NCBI GenBank assembly: GCA_948567375.1
Contig: OX419761.1
Coordinates: 12,314,243-12,378,242, forward strand
Direction: 5' to 3'
Origin: Lunularia cruciata
Lineage: Eukaryota > Streptophyta > Marchantiopsida > Lunulariales > Lunulariaceae
Length of the DNA stretch: 64,000 nucleotides
Below are positions 26,393-39,085 of the stretch, in pieces. The notes under the pieces are model-generated. The model had not been told where the DNA came from, searched no databases, and was given only the letters and a program-made list of their open reading frames with translations. The position numbers and the translations under genes are program-made. Every line of letters begins with the position of its first letter. Position 1 is the stretch's first letter.

Positions 26393-29300
26393 TTAGATGT
26401 CAAACATTTGAACTGGCCATGATTTGACAGCGCCTCCTGGTCCAAGAGCATTGGTTTCCAGGGATATGTCGATACTACGATATCTAAAGCTCCGAGCTAT
26501 GCTAATACGTCCACTAATACTATATGCAGGAAACTTTTCTGATCCTACTGTATCTTTATCCAGTCCCTCATGCTCCAATGTGCAATCTTCTAGGCAGAGA
26601 GCGATGCGCTCTTTGAAGGTGAGCAGTGTTTGTGCCCAATGAGTTTTTGGAGTATGAGGGGAAGTACTCAAGTTCACAGATCTCTCCTTGCAGAACCTGC
26701 TCGTGAAGCCAGTGTCAAACCAGACAACCAAACCGTAGCACCATACGATCTTGCCACCTCCATCTACTTCTGTCAAAGCTCCAACATTCGCATTGTGAAT
26801 GCCCTTCCTCGTGAGCTTAACACTAAAGTCCGCCGTATAATCAACATCCTCATGCTTCATGCTCAAAAGATCAAATTCCTGCATATCCATGTCCCCTTTT
26901 TAATCAGAATATGGAGGCTTATAACACCATCAAAAACGAGCAGAAATTGATAAACGTACAAAAGAGGTGCAGAGCCAATGCTAAATGGCTTTCAGTGAGA
27001 TAAGTGGCTAACAACCGGAACGACACGTAGATGAAAAGAGATTTAGAAGCTTGGAGGATGACCGAAAGTTAGAAGCGATATCTAAATAAATATCTGACAT
27101 TACAGACTCTAGAGGTAGTTTTCAGGCCTACTGCAATACAGATTACAAACAGGAACTTGATGAAGGAATCAATACCTTGAGTAAGCATGAGTCTGTAATA
27201 ACATCTTTGGGGGATATTACATCAATGATTGGATGCATTGTTGCATCATACAACACCTCTTCACCTACACTCTGCATGTCAAACCCGTAGACATTCTCCC
27301 AAAACGAAAGACTAGTGCCACCCTTGCCGAATCCTGCCACGTACTGTCCAGAGAACCCAATCAGAGGCGGATACACACTTTTTAGCAAACTGTCTAAATT
27401 AGGACGCAGAAAGTGCCTCTGTTTATGCGGCTTATTCACTCTGCTTAGCCTGTGGAACTTCTTTTAGTTGCACAATGCAAAGCTCACAACATAAACAGAA
27501 GAACTTGCTATATGGCCTGGCAAGTTCGCGTGAGAAGTTACCATGGTTGCAGTATCTGGCAGCATTGCACCGCCTGGTCTTAACCACTTATCCCTTGCGT
27601 ACAGTACGGAACCAAGCATGGACTCAAAGAGCAGGCAGTATCCCATCCACTCACTGACGAGTATATCTACGCTGTGCTCAGAGACAGGCATCGTTTCGTC
27701 AAGTTCCTCAATCATGCCAGCAACAACAGTTATGACACCATTCCGTGTAGTTTCTCTCTTGATTGTAGTAGTCTCATCGAGCAGTCCGTTGACCTTGGCT
27801 ACCTGGCGACCGAGTTCAAGCAGAACCGAAGCCAGACAAGGTATTAGACCTGATGTGATCTGACCAGATTATGAGAATGAGCACACGAAGTAGACAAAAA
27901 AGGTCAAAAAACATGAAGCTACACGAAGAAATTGTGCTTTGAGAGTGAATACTGAATAACATTAATTGACATAAGAAAAGACTGCGCTAGTCACTATTCG
28001 GCTTTACAATTACCGAGTGGGGATAATGGGGAATCTAAATGTTCACAATGGAGCGAGACAGTAACCACTTTACTCACAATACAACAATGCGCACCTGTGT
28101 AGCTACGGCTGTCATCTTCTCACTTCCGTCTACGGCTACCACCTTCTTCGCGCCTGCTTTAGCTGCAAATAGACTGCAGTATGGAGAAAATCGAAAGTCA
28201 GATACCACAGAGCAACTTGCTAGAAACGCTCAAAAAGAGTTACGGAAACCGTAGTGTAAAGGTATATGATCACCAGGTTAGACTGATTACAAATTTGATC
28301 TTCAGTACAATTGTAAAGGCCAGACAACAATACCTCAAAATACCAGTCCCACATCCGAGATCCATTACCACGGCGTCCTTTACTAGAGAGGGATTCTCCA
28401 TAAGAGCCGCCTGATATGCCTCTGTTCGGACCTGAAATGTCAAAAATTCCGCTTGGGACTTAGCCGTGAAAAAAGTTCTAATTGGAAAGCATACGCGATG
28501 GTATAGCTCATCATCAGCACGATACGGGCAGAAACGGACTTATCTCATACTCACACCTTATCGTGAAACCAATTCAACAGGAACATGTCGTCCTACCTGA
28601 TCTCACAAAGTAGAGCGAATATCTCTTTCAGCCTCACCGTAGCTTGGGTAAGTTGGGTCCACACGCACACAATTGAACCAGACATTACGACAGACGTAAA
28701 TTAAATCTCGAAAGATATGCCGAACCGGAGACAAAATCTGTTGACCAATGTCCATAACTTTGGAATTCCACAGATCTAAAAACACTTACTTTGTCTCCAA
28801 GCATCTCCCGGTGAATCCCGAACCCGCTATAAGAACCAAAGTAAGAGCGGTTGATGTTGAGTTTCTCTTTGTCGGCCACTGTAGCAAATGTCACCTTCGA
28901 CTTCTTCTTTTTCAATTTACCTTTTGAGGGACTCTCTGAGCTGCCAGAAGCTGGGCTCTCGCCAGGGCGCCCACCAATGGTGTCAATTGAGTTAACGAGC
29001 GCCTGATCAATGTCGGTATCACTCTCGCTCGACTGATCATCTTCGACATTTGTTCTATCCAACAAGTGAGAATCTTCTCCTCGGGACATTTCCTCAGCTA
29101 GTAGAGCAGTTGCATGGGCAGCAATCTCCGGAGGGGTCGTTAAAAGCAGTTCTCTGAGACCCTCCGACAGCCCTGCGGCCCCAGAGTCCTCACTCTGCTT
29201 CCTCCTGCTGCTATCCATTTCACAATCGCCTCCTTCAGCTGTCACATTTGAGTTGTCCGCAGTGTCAAACTCTTCAAACTCTTCTTCACCGTCATCGAAA

Positions 29301-30227
29301 GAGTATAATAATGAATCATTGGGTAAGAAAGGAGTCAAATATTTGTCATCAGTCCATGCGAATCCAGGCACCCGTTCACTGTCTTCTTTCTGTTCTGACT
29401 TTTGAGGTTCTCTAACTGCCTTCAACTGGTGTATAAGAGTTTCATGCGAGATTCTAGCTGCCACCTGTTGCCAACCAGTTCAAAATTTAGCCAAATTCCA
29501 TGATCCGTGTATCAAATTTGAAGCCGACCCCGCAAAAAACACTTCACTTAACTAAAAACACAAGAACCACTTCGTGTTGCAACTCGGAAGTTATCATCTA
29601 CAATGCTCTTTACGGAACTTCTCTGTTCACAACTGCATAGTACACACGACATCCCAAGCGTGGAGTTCTAAACCCGAGCCCACGCCACAGTTCACAGAGG
29701 AATTGTTGAATGACAGTGAGAAATTGAACTTGTCTCAAATCTCCAAGCAACAAAGACGTCCTGCGGCAGTGGTAACTTAACTTACACACGGTCAAGAGTA
29801 AAGGTGTGTGGCGGCCACAATGATAGGAAGTTTTCAAGCAAATTCGCTTCTCCGCAAGGCTGTTTCTTCGATCCCTAAACCATACTAAGCTCGCTTCCAT
29901 ATACATCTCAGATTCTAGCAGCAGAAAGAAGACGATCATTACCTTGGACCGAATAAAGTTGATCAAGCGCAGACAGGCGTAAAACCCTAGGCGTTGGTCT
30001 CGCCTCAGCTGCACGAAATCAAAGGAGTGTTTCTCCGCACAATGCGCGAAAACAGAGCCCGCGGAGCTGAACTTTTCGGCACAGAATAGACACTGACATT
30101 CCTCCGCGGCCTCGTCTTCCTCGTCCGCATCGTCTGCGTTCCAATCGTCCCAGCCCTCACCGTCTTCCCCGTTTTCCTCGAGCATTTCGACGTCCCCTTC
30201 TGGCGAGCTGGAGCGAAAGCGAGTCAT
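26393..30227 (-). CDS. PRMT3: Protein arginine N-methyltransferase 3
   Basis: A type I arginine methyltransferase that transfers methyl groups from S-adenosylmethionine to arginine; in other eukaryotes it acts in the cytosol, mainly on ribosomal protein uS5 (RPS2). Seven exons join in phase: 30227-29943, 29464-28790, 28431-28334, 28173-28095, 27802-27542, 27343-27176, 26878-26393, giving 683 residues. After a very acidic N-terminus comes the PRMT3-specific C2H2 finger (C46-x2-C49-x12-H62-x4-H67). Residues 96-300 form a low-complexity linker rich in Glu, Asp and Ser with a Lys cluster near its end. The catalytic domain has YFGSYSGFGIHREML, motif I VMDLGCGTGIL (342-352), the double-E loop SEWMGYCLLFE (E430, E439) and the THW loop (601-603). 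All key residues are present. The length exceeds the roughly 600 of the Arabidopsis protein, mainly through the linker. Confidence 0.93.
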
Positions 30228-33200
30228 TCTAGGGCAACTGTCACCGGTTGTAGACCCAGAACCTGGCTGTTCTTTCTATCTCTACTCAGAAATGCTCTAC
30301 AATATTTCGCTTTGGGAGCTTTGGCAATAAGGAGAGAAGACAAGGCCTCGACCCTCTCATACATGTGCTCTACTTTGCTTACTAGATAGTCCTCTCGTTT
30401 CTTTCCCTGATTCCACAAAAGCTATTGGTACCCAGGATGGGTTCTAGGGTGACCTTCTGCATCGGTCCTTTCCACTTCAGATGCTTTGTGAGCTGTTGTT
30501 ATTTCTAACAAGATTTTCCTTGAGTGTTCTGGAGAAGGATGCCATCTTCACTTGACAGAAATTCCTTCAGTTGAGCCAACGCAATGAGACGATTAAAATT
30601 TAGTGTGAAAGAGAGTCATCATAATCATCCTTTTGCAAACAAGCTTGCAATCAAAACTTCATAAGATCCCGACCAGTTTGGTTTCAACAACGGCGAGAAA
30701 AGAGTTATGTTCTCCATGGAACTTGTAGCCCCAATGCTCATGGCAGTGTGACCATCGATGTGGGTGCACAAATATTACATTAGTTCTGCAAGGATGTGGT
30801 CACGGAAATGTTCATGATTCAAGTGTCCTCTTCATAACCACGAGCTGTGGTTTTCTTGTCTCTCTTTTCTTTTCCTCAGCACTCTTTCCCTCAGTTTTGC
30901 TCTTTCTTTGTATTTAACAACTCCATGAGGACCTAAACGTCTAGAGAGAATGTCACCTTTATCATCTCTCCAACGCCGGAGTTGGGCACTATCATGAAAG
31001 CGAAATGGGCATGGCCATAAGAGCAAACATGACAAACAATGCGATTACGGTTATTGCCGTGCAACTGCTTTCGTCTTACCAGCTCGTTTTTCTTAAGATG
31101 TCACTAATGGGGTCCAACTCGGGATTTGCTGAAAAGTCATTTATTTCTGGTGATCTTACAAACGGTTGATATTTCTGAATGCGATGGTAATGTCTACACC
31201 CAACATCTGAAATCAAGTCATACGTTGAATGTCTTCAGGGATTTCGACCTTCTTTCTAGTTTTCAACGTTTGATTTAATTGGGCATGGTTACAAAAACAA
31301 CGAGAAATTGATCTTGTTGAGATAACTCATCAAATGTGTCCCTGTTCATAGTTATTCTACTTTGTCAGGTCTTTCTCTATAAATGAAATTCTCGTATCCA
31401 CAACACAAAGGAAGCCAATTAAACAACTGCATATGAGAATAACAAGTTACTAATTTACAAAATATTATGTTTACATCATATGCAACAGTAGTAGGATTGT
31501 AGGATTAAAGAAATCCTACAAAGTGTTCATTTCAAAGAGAGACATCAACCTTCCCTAACGCGAGATTTCTTTCAGCAGCGTTCATTCTCTTGCCTCCTGC
31601 TCATGGTTTTCTGTAGTAACTTCCCGCAGGACTTTTTCTATTATGTCAAAGTTTTCCCTTCTTCGTCCAGTTACATGGGTCACATGGGGTCTGTATCACT
31701 CTGTTTTATTGCTATAGATAAAAGGGCTGTAGTTAACTTTCTGTACTAGTTTTTGGTACCATATCTTTTATATATATAAGAACTGGTTTTGTGAGGCACA
31801 CAAGGAAATGAAATACAGTAGGCGGTCTATGGTATTTTCTCTCTAAGATGGAATACTTCCGAAACATCACGTATACCGCCAAGACTTGTTATGGAGTCGA
31901 TAGCGCTTTTCAATACTTTTTTGCCCCTTTTATAATTGTTAGCCCACACAAATGTGATTATCCCGATTAACACTGTCAGTATTTAAGAACCAGGGTTTAA
32001 ACAAAAAGTGATGTGTAGTTGGTTCTAGATCTTCCATTTGGGTGAAGCAGGGACCATTTGCACAAGGAAAGAAAAGAATTTTTATAGGTAAATCCCTTGG
32101 TCCCAGAGATATACTTAAAAGAATTCCTTCTGAGTGTTTTATTGGTATATTATTCCTCATTGTTTACATTCCCTCTATGGGCAAATTGTTGTCGCACTCC
32201 ACCAACTTCACACATTATCCAAATCCAAACTGTGAAGAAAGACCAACGACATCCTAAGGATGTTTTGGTTTCACAAACACTTAAAGGTCAGCTTATATAA
32301 CCCATTCAGTAGGGAAACACATTGTGAAGTGAGTAGGGAGGCTTCAGCTGGAAGAATGAAAGCCTCATTGTCATAGACACTAAGGTTTAAATCTCCATGT
32401 TTATGGGAGGGTTACAGTAATGGCTATCATTCCCATCAAGTTTGCCGACATTTTTGGAATCAAATTCTGGTATGTGGAGCATGCACATTAGTTACAAATC
32501 TGGTAAAATCTGGTAGACCTTTACAATCAACAAAAGACTGTTCATATGATGATTACTGTAAGAGATCCCAAAAAATTTGTAAGTGCACCTCTTGGCACCA
32601 AACAGTTGATGAAATCACTAGGGGAAGCAGAAGTGAAACACCCTGCTGCCATGAACTGAGAAGAATTATACAGATAGTACTGGACATCGGTAGACAGAAT
32701 GACAGTTCTGCAAGGAAATTACTGTACAGCAGAGATTGTTGTGAAGAGAGAAGACTGGTCTTGAAAGTGCGAGACCGATCGAGAACGTGGCAAGGTTCAT
32801 ATACTCTCACTCGATTCCTCGATCAGTTGATATCTCGTTAGTAAGCGATGTCAAGAGGCACGTGGCGGTCTTAAGTCTGAATGATCTTCGCGGGTCATTC
32901 AAGTGGGACGGGGTGACGAAAAAATCCTACCCAATTTGATTTGCTGTTCCCGTGGACAAGCGATCCTGTGCCAGTGACTTAGGATTTCGGGCTGGCGTAG
33001 GAGTTTCGAGCTTCAAGAAGCGATCTATGCGCTCTCACAACTGGTGCAGTGAAGTAGTGCCCGGTTTTGAGAGGTCGAATCGAAAGCGGGTGGGGAATTG
33101 CGGATTATCAACTTGAGTGGGAGATACTGCGCGATGTTGGGAATTCATGCTAGGGTTTAGGCTCTTTTCTCGGTTCCGTCAGACGAAGCAAATGCAGAAT

Positions 33201-33639
33201 TGTTGGATTGCTTGTGATTTGCGCCTGAATTAGACACAGATTTGCAAAGTACTGTGGATCTTAAGCTCACGTAGACGAAACAGTGACAGAGGTCAGTTTT
33301 CTCTCTGTAAGTCTTTTGTCTCTTAGTAGACAGAGTCTCATATTTGCTGATGGACTCTGTTTCTGTGGGACCGATAAAGTTAGGAGATTAGAATTAGGTT
33401 TCAGCAAGTGCAGGGAACTGGTTTTGAAGGCGGTGGACCGTGCTTCCAATCCCTTGTGAGCACCAGCTATGCTCTCTGTAACGAGAGCTTAGCTGGTGGA
33501 TGAGAATCTGAGCTAAATTTTGCAGAGTGGACTCAGCTGCAGAGAAAATTGTGGCTGGATATTTCTGACGTATGAAACAGTCAAAGAGACATTCCTTCTT
33601 TTCGCTTTGATCACTGAAGTTCTTGGTCGACGTTGAGCA
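30228..33639. other. Intergenic region, divergent PRMT3 and CorA promoters
   Basis: PRMT3 starts leftward and the CorA-like gene rightward, so this 3.4 kb holds both upstream regions. I see no coding region with family resemblance. The stretch from 33100 to 33639 is probably the 5' UTR and promoter of the CorA-like gene. A TATATATATA run at about 31768-31778 has no clear relation to either start. Confidence 0.45.
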
Positions 33640-35463
33640 ATGGCCGGGCGCCTGATCAAGCTGTCCAAGCTGAAAGCAGGCTTGCAACCAAGCGTCTATG
33701 TCGAGTACGGGCTGAATAGTCCAGAAGGAGGGAGAAGCAAAAGTCCATTCTCCGGGGTTACGAGTCGGTCTTACTTCTCTTTTCTCAGGGGCCATCGATG
33801 TGTACCTCCGCAGGAGAAGCCTAAGATCAAGCCTCCCATTATAAATACAAACCGGTTGAAATTTTTGGCATCTCTGGATAAATATGTTGATTTGTCCAAC
33901 TCGAGGTATTGGCCGAGGTCATGGCTGCAACCTCTTGGTGGAAATCTGCTACCAGAGATGAAGGATCATCCTAATCATGAAGCGTGGATTTGGGCGAAGC
34001 CTGGGCAGAAAAGTTTATCTTTAAGACGTCATGACCAGGAGCAACGCCCTTCGATCAGCTTGATTAGGAGGAACTACAAGAATGCGGATAAACCTTCAGC
34101 ATTGGATGGAGGCACAAAATACAGCGTGATAAGGGTTGACACAAATGGTGAACTGCAGCCGCTTGTGCTGAATTCATCCCAGCTGGGGTTGCATCCTCGA
34201 GATATAGATCTGGTTTCTAGCAGCTCATTTATCCCTCAGAGGGCCACAATAGCTGTTCGGAATGACCTGGTACTAGTGCGCATGGAGAATGTGAGGGCAA
34301 TTGTCTGCAAGGATCATGTCCTGCTGTTTGATGCCCGTCACCCACGGACAAATAAAACTTTAGCCTCGTCTCGGTCACCAGGTGTTAACAACTCTTCTGA
34401 TATTCATCGAGCTAGAGATGCTTTTGCCAAATCTTTGTCAGAAGAAGCCATGCAGAAGCCTTCTTCGCTAGTGGATCCCATGCCATTTCATCTCCGGATG
34501 CTGGAATGTCTGCTGGAGGAGACGAGTAACTTTTTCCATCAGAAAGTAGACAGACTGAAGCTTGTGGTAGAGCGAATGCTGGAGGAACTGACGGACGATG
34601 TGAGCATGGGTGGGTTGCAGAGGATGCTACCTTTGAGGCGAGCAGTTACTGAAGTAGAGCATGACATACGAGATGCACACGAGGCAATGGATCAGGTGTT
34701 AAGGAGTGATGATACTTTATTAGCCCTGTCCTTGTGCAAGCCGTTGAGGAATCCTGATTGTTCTCAGAATGGAGAAGAAGATCGTACCAAGTCATCCGCT
34801 GAGAGCGAAGAGCATCAACATCTTCGGCAGGCAGCTGCAGACATGCTACTCACGTACCAGAGAGAGGTAGACGATGCTGGCGGTGTGCTGGAGGAGCTCA
34901 GGAAAGGCATGGAAGCAGCCCAGGAGATCTGGGAGCTGGGTCTAGACACAACTCGCAATAGAATAATTCGCATGAATCTATACATCAGTATTTCTACTCT
35001 TTCGATAAGCTTGGCGACCTTGCCAGCGGCATTCTTTGGGATGAATCTGGTCAGTGGATTTGAAGAACATCCAAATTTGTTTTACTGGGTAGTAGCAGGT
35101 GCAACGGCTACGCCTCTTCTACTATGTACCGGGGTTTTGGTGGGTTTCCGTTTGTGGCCCAAGGTAATCGACAAGCGGCGGGCTCAGGATCTTGCTGGTC
35201 TACGTGATCTGCTCCAGCATCTCGATAGCATCGATGATATAGTTCAATCTGTTGCTCGGGAAGTGGCTGGTAAATCACTAACCAGGCAGGAGTTTCAGGA
35301 TGTGTTACAATCACATCCATCGTCTCGTTTCATGCGGCAGAAAGAGCTTGACCTCATTTTCAAAATGTTCGACACGAATCGGAACGGTCTTTTAGAGGTA
35401 GATGAATGGACGTCAGAGTCGTCTAAAGACATTGATTCTTCTCCTGGCCTCACGGGAAGGTAA
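33640..35463 (+). CDS. CorA/MRS2-type Mg2+ transporter with C-terminal EF-hand
   Basis: A 607-residue protein in one exon. The first 60 residues are basic and Ser-rich with few acids, suggesting an organelle (probably mitochondrial) presequence. MRS2 marks follow: RDIDLVSSSSFIPQ (188-200), a VLVRMENVRAIVCKDHVLLFD-like sheet at about 211-231, PFHLRMLECLLEE (282-294) and a long helical coiled region to about 440. The pore motif GMN is at 467-469 at the end of helix 1 (about 446-466); helix 2 spans about 482-504. This is the CorA topology, in which five subunits form a Mg2+ pore. Unusually, a C-terminal extension carries an EF-hand loop at 578-589 (DTNRNGLLEVDE) with all main ligand positions filled. 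Ordinary plant MRS2 proteins end soon after helix 2. Lack of introns is also unlike the neighbouring spliced genes. Ca2+ control of Mg2+ flux is an inference. Confidence 0.88.
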   Translation: MAGRLIKLSKLKAGLQPSVYVEYGLNSPEGGRSKSPFSGVTSRSYFSFLRGHRCVPPQEKPKIKPPIINTNRLKFLASLDKYVDLSNSRYWPRSWLQPLGGNLLPEMKDHPNHEAWIWAKPGQKSLSLRRHDQEQRPSISLIRRNYKNADKPSALDGGTKYSVIRVDTNGELQPLVLNSSQLGLHPRDIDLVSSSSFIPQRATIAVRNDLVLVRMENVRAIVCKDHVLLFDARHPRTNKTLASSRSPGVNNSSDIHRARDAFAKSLSEEAMQKPSSLVDPMPFHLRMLECLLEETSNFFHQKVDRLKLVVERMLEELTDDVSMGGLQRMLPLRRAVTEVEHDIRDAHEAMDQVLRSDDTLLALSLCKPLRNPDCSQNGEEDRTKSSAESEEHQHLRQAAADMLLTYQREVDDAGGVLEELRKGMEAAQEIWELGLDTTRNRIIRMNLYISISTLSISLATLPAAFFGMNLVSGFEEHPNLFYWVVAGATATPLLLCTGVLVGFRLWPKVIDKRRAQDLAGLRDLLQHLDSIDDIVQSVAREVAGKSLTRQEFQDVLQSHPSSRFMRQKELDLIFKMFDTNRNGLLEVDEWTSESSKDIDSSPGLTGR

Positions 35464-35742
35464 AACAATTTTGCAGATCTAGTTTCAAGCTGGTCGGGTT
35501 TTGCTTGTTAACACCATTTTAGGAATTTGTAGATTATATACCCCGATGGATTCCCTGTAATTCGAACAATGCCATCGTAAAGGCAATGGGCTCCGACATC
35601 ATTGACGAATTAAGTCTGGAGTTTTAGAATAGCACACGAAGGCATTCAAGTTAGTTTGTCTCTTCCTGTATATATATATATATGTATAAAACATTTTAGC
35701 CTGGGCAAAATTTGATTCTCCGTGCAATTGATTCAAGTACAA

Positions 35743-35940
35743 GGGTGCAGTGTATGATTGAACGGAAGGACGATTCGACATGAGAGTTGAAGACCGCATT
35801 GTCTGCTGCTGTATTTCCCTTTCACTCTCCAGGTGAAGTGCATGATTGATTAGAAGAACAGATATTGGACGACATGACGTGAGAGTTGGAGACTGCATTT
35901 TCTGCAGCTGTATTTTCCTCTCATCTCCAGGTGTTGCCCA
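35743..35940. repeat. Imperfect tandem duplication, about 99-bp unit
   Basis: Two copies share GAGAGTTG(A/G)AGAC(C/T)GCATT, GCTGTATTT(C/T)CCT and TCTCCAGGTG in order, starting near 35743 and 35840. Differences and small length changes show it is old. It begins about 280 bp after the CorA-like stop and may lie in its 3' UTR. Confidence 0.75.
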
Positions 35941-36292
35941 CCGAGACCTAGAAAATCTCCTTGTCATGGATACGATTTGCTAATGTCTCATGGAAGTTGT
36001 GGCAACAAAGCAGCAACAATGTACGATTTGTATGGGTATAGACTTGCAGAAACTTCTCTCACATTCAGGTGCCCCGAAGGTATTACGCAGTTCTGAAGCA
36101 GTATCTAAAGGAAATCTGCAGCTCCCAGAGATCCCGGTTGAGTCTAAAGGAGTCACTAGTATCCAAGCGAGGAAGTAATGAAACTTGCAACGGGGTTACC
36201 TAGTTCGTATTCGTATTCGTTATACGAGCTGAACTAAGTCGCTCTCCCTTATCCATTACAGAGCAAATGCTACACTCTTTTCCGTCACAAGC

Positions 36293-36379
36293 AGGATGCG
36301 TCTTCCCATCCTTTTCTCTACACGGTCGTCCTTTCTCTTCCCATCCTTCTTGTTTGTTATCCTATGTGTGTCGCTTTGC
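36293..36379 (+). mobile_element. Two LINE tails in tandem
   Basis: 36293-36337 reads GTCTTCCCATCC...CACGGTCGTCCTTTCTC, matching the LINE 3' end. It runs directly into a second partial copy, TCTTCCCATCCTTCTTGTTT...TATCC...TGTGTCGC, to about 36379. The second copy resembles the variant tails at 12821 and 47476, which share CCTTCTTG before the terminal block. Both are in plus sense and lack the outer hairpin. Confidence 0.7.
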
Positions 36380-38697
36380 TGTAATTATTTTATAAATTAA
36401 AATAGTGTAGACCGAGATTTAATTAGTGTGGTATATAGTTTAGACAGAAACTCTATTAGAATATGGATTAGGCTTTCCTTGTCCGAGGAACTTTTAATTT
36501 GTATACAGAATATTCGGATATTACAAAAATGTATTGGGAATTTTGGAATAGTCTAAAAGAATATCGAAGTGTCCCAAAATGAGGCCCAGAAAATTTCTCA
36601 CCATCAAGGAAATAGGTTTTACTATTACCTCTACCCCGTAATTCCTTATTTGAGCTCATACTCAACTACTTGAGTAAAGAAAACGTATTGATCTTAAAAA
36701 ATATTCTAGAAGAAAGTCTGAGTGACCGGGAAAACCATTGATGTATTTAATGAGAATTGAATAATTTTCACTACAGTAACTAAATTTTTTTGGAATAAAA
36801 ACACATGTAATTTTTATTTTAACATATTTTCTTTGTAATTCTGATTATTTAGATTATGTGATTCAAACCAATGAGAAAAGATCCATAAAGTCACTAAACT
36901 TACATAGGTTGAGCTACACTAATTATGGAAACAATAGGAAAGATGTTTTCTTATGAAGTGTTGCAAACTGGATATTTCTACTCCTCTTGATGAGATTATC
37001 GTTGTTACTAACTGCGGGATATATGGCCATGGAATGGCTTAAACAAAACCTATATCACGCACATAAATTTATAATATTCAAGTTAACAGTGGTCATGATT
37101 TATTTATTTATTATGATAAAGATGATGCACATAGTTGTGCATGTTTTAGATAGACATGGGTGTTTTGCTAATCGTCATCTATCTTCCCTGACCTTTAAAT
37201 CTTTCTTCCCATTGGACTCTTTCCCACTTAATCTCATTTCTTTTTATCCTAATTTTTCTTATTTAAGTAGAGCACCACAAGGCTTGATATTCAATTTTGG
37301 AAAAAGGCTTCAAGGGTGTTTACCAAAGGGGTTTTGTTCTCCCAATTGAGAAGATAAGTAACTTTAGTCCTTCAATTTGATTCTTTTTGTTGTGCACTTC
37401 ATTGGATATGGATGCACTAACCTAATTATTATAAGAAATGGCAGTGCAATAATGACCTTCATATGATTATTTTGTAATTTTTTAATCTTTCTACAGCCCA
37501 CTTTTAAATTATGATTTTTATAATACAATATTTAATTTAGATTACCAATATATCAGGTGTGCAGTTTCAGATATGTAAGTTGCTTGTTTCTTTTAAGTCA
37601 TAATTTTAATATTGATTTGAGTGTATTAATACCATCTGAATAACATGTTTTTAATTACTTTGAAACTTATTATATCTTGAATCTATATTTATATTTTTCC
37701 TGTCTTAAGTTTCTCCTCATAGTTTGGATCCTCATTAAGTTAAGCGATCCTTTACAATAGAATTATCTTCATCTTGCTCATATGTCATGGAATAGACTTA
37801 TAGGTTTTATGAGCGGAGAGCGAATGAGACATTTTTATATCATCACAAGTTTTATATCAACAATTCCAGATTGATAAAAAAAAATTCGTTCACACTTTGC
37901 TGATGAAGTGATGATTTATCAACTAAATAAAATTTATGAGATTTCTTAACTTATTAAGATTATATTTGATTACATATGACTTATATGATTGTATCAAATG
38001 AAATTTTTATTCTGATTATACTAACCTATTTGAAGATGGATTCTTATGTAATCGTTATATAATTGAGGAGGTATTCAAAATATACCAAAAGCTAACCAAA
38101 ATAAGCATGTTATCATTTGAGCATAGAATATGACATACAAAACATATAAATAAAGACTTAGTGAGTTAGAGAGTTAGTAAATGGATCGAGTTATCGAACA
38201 TCTTTCTAATATCAGTTTACTATATATTTTTTATGTAAGTTAATAAGTAAGGATATTATACTTAGTAGTGCACGCAAAGCTTTGCCTAACATGCAGTACA
38301 TGTATATTTCTTGCTTGAGTCATGTTTTCCATATATATTTCTTTTCTTGACTAATGTGTTCCATAAAGAACCTTGTTTCAAAGTATAAAACAAGAAGGAA
38401 AATAATATATCTCTCTTGGAATTTATAGGTATTCTTTATCAAGAACTTGCAAATAGCCTAAACATGGAAGTGGAAGATATATAAATTTAAGTGAGAAGGC
38501 ACAATGATCCAATGTGGTTCAAATTGCAAATGCTCATGAAGCAAACATCTCAAGTAATGACTTAATACATTGACATATACCTAATTTATAATTTTTATTG
38601 CTTTATTCTTGCATATATATTTGAGATATTTATTTGATATAAGGAAAGTTATAGTGAATAGATAGCTATAAAGCTTATCTTTTTGACATATTCATTC
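36380..38697. other. AT-rich gene-free region
   Basis: Base composition changes sharply to AT-rich after the tandem LINE tails. Only short frames without family resemblance are present. I see no tandem arrays and no intact element. Decayed transposon DNA is likely but cannot be assigned. Confidence 0.5.
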
Positions 38698-39067
38698 TAT
38701 TGAATATATCTTTCTATTCTATCAAGAGATGAACAATAGCTAGGTCCAAATATTAGCAATCTACGGTGGCAGACTATCTTCTGCATGGTGGATGAGACAA
38801 CTAGATCTTAGACAAAAAAATCAAGAAGAGACCTATGAGAAGCTGCATTGACTCTTGGGTATTATTGATTGTCCTCTATATGAATTTTGAAAGAACCTTA
38901 TCACCAAGGCTTTTGGTGACTTGATATAGCAAGAGTGTAAAAACTTCAATAAAGATATATTGAGAGTGTTCCAAGACAAGAAGTGAACCATGTAGACCCT
39001 AACTTATCCCAATGAATGACCCTTGTCTGATGAGTGTGGATATTCCTAGCAGAGTGAATTTATAACA
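38698..39067 (+). repeat. 5' LTR of copia fossil 2
   Basis: About 370 bp, beginning TATTGAATAT and ending TTATAACA. It shares with the 3' LTR the blocks GAGATGAA, AATCAAGAAGAGACCT, AGAAGCTGCATTG and TGTCTGATGAGTGTGGATAT in order. Confidence 0.88.
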
Positions 39068-39068
39068 A

Positions 39069-39085
39069 TTGTTATCAGAGCAAGG
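39069..39085 (+). other. Primer binding site (initiator tRNA-Met type)
   Basis: TTGTTATCAGAGCAAGG follows the 5' LTR by one base and differs by one base from the plant consensus TGGTATCAGAGC in the shared part. This is where minus-strand DNA synthesis starts in most plant copia elements. Confidence 0.85.
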
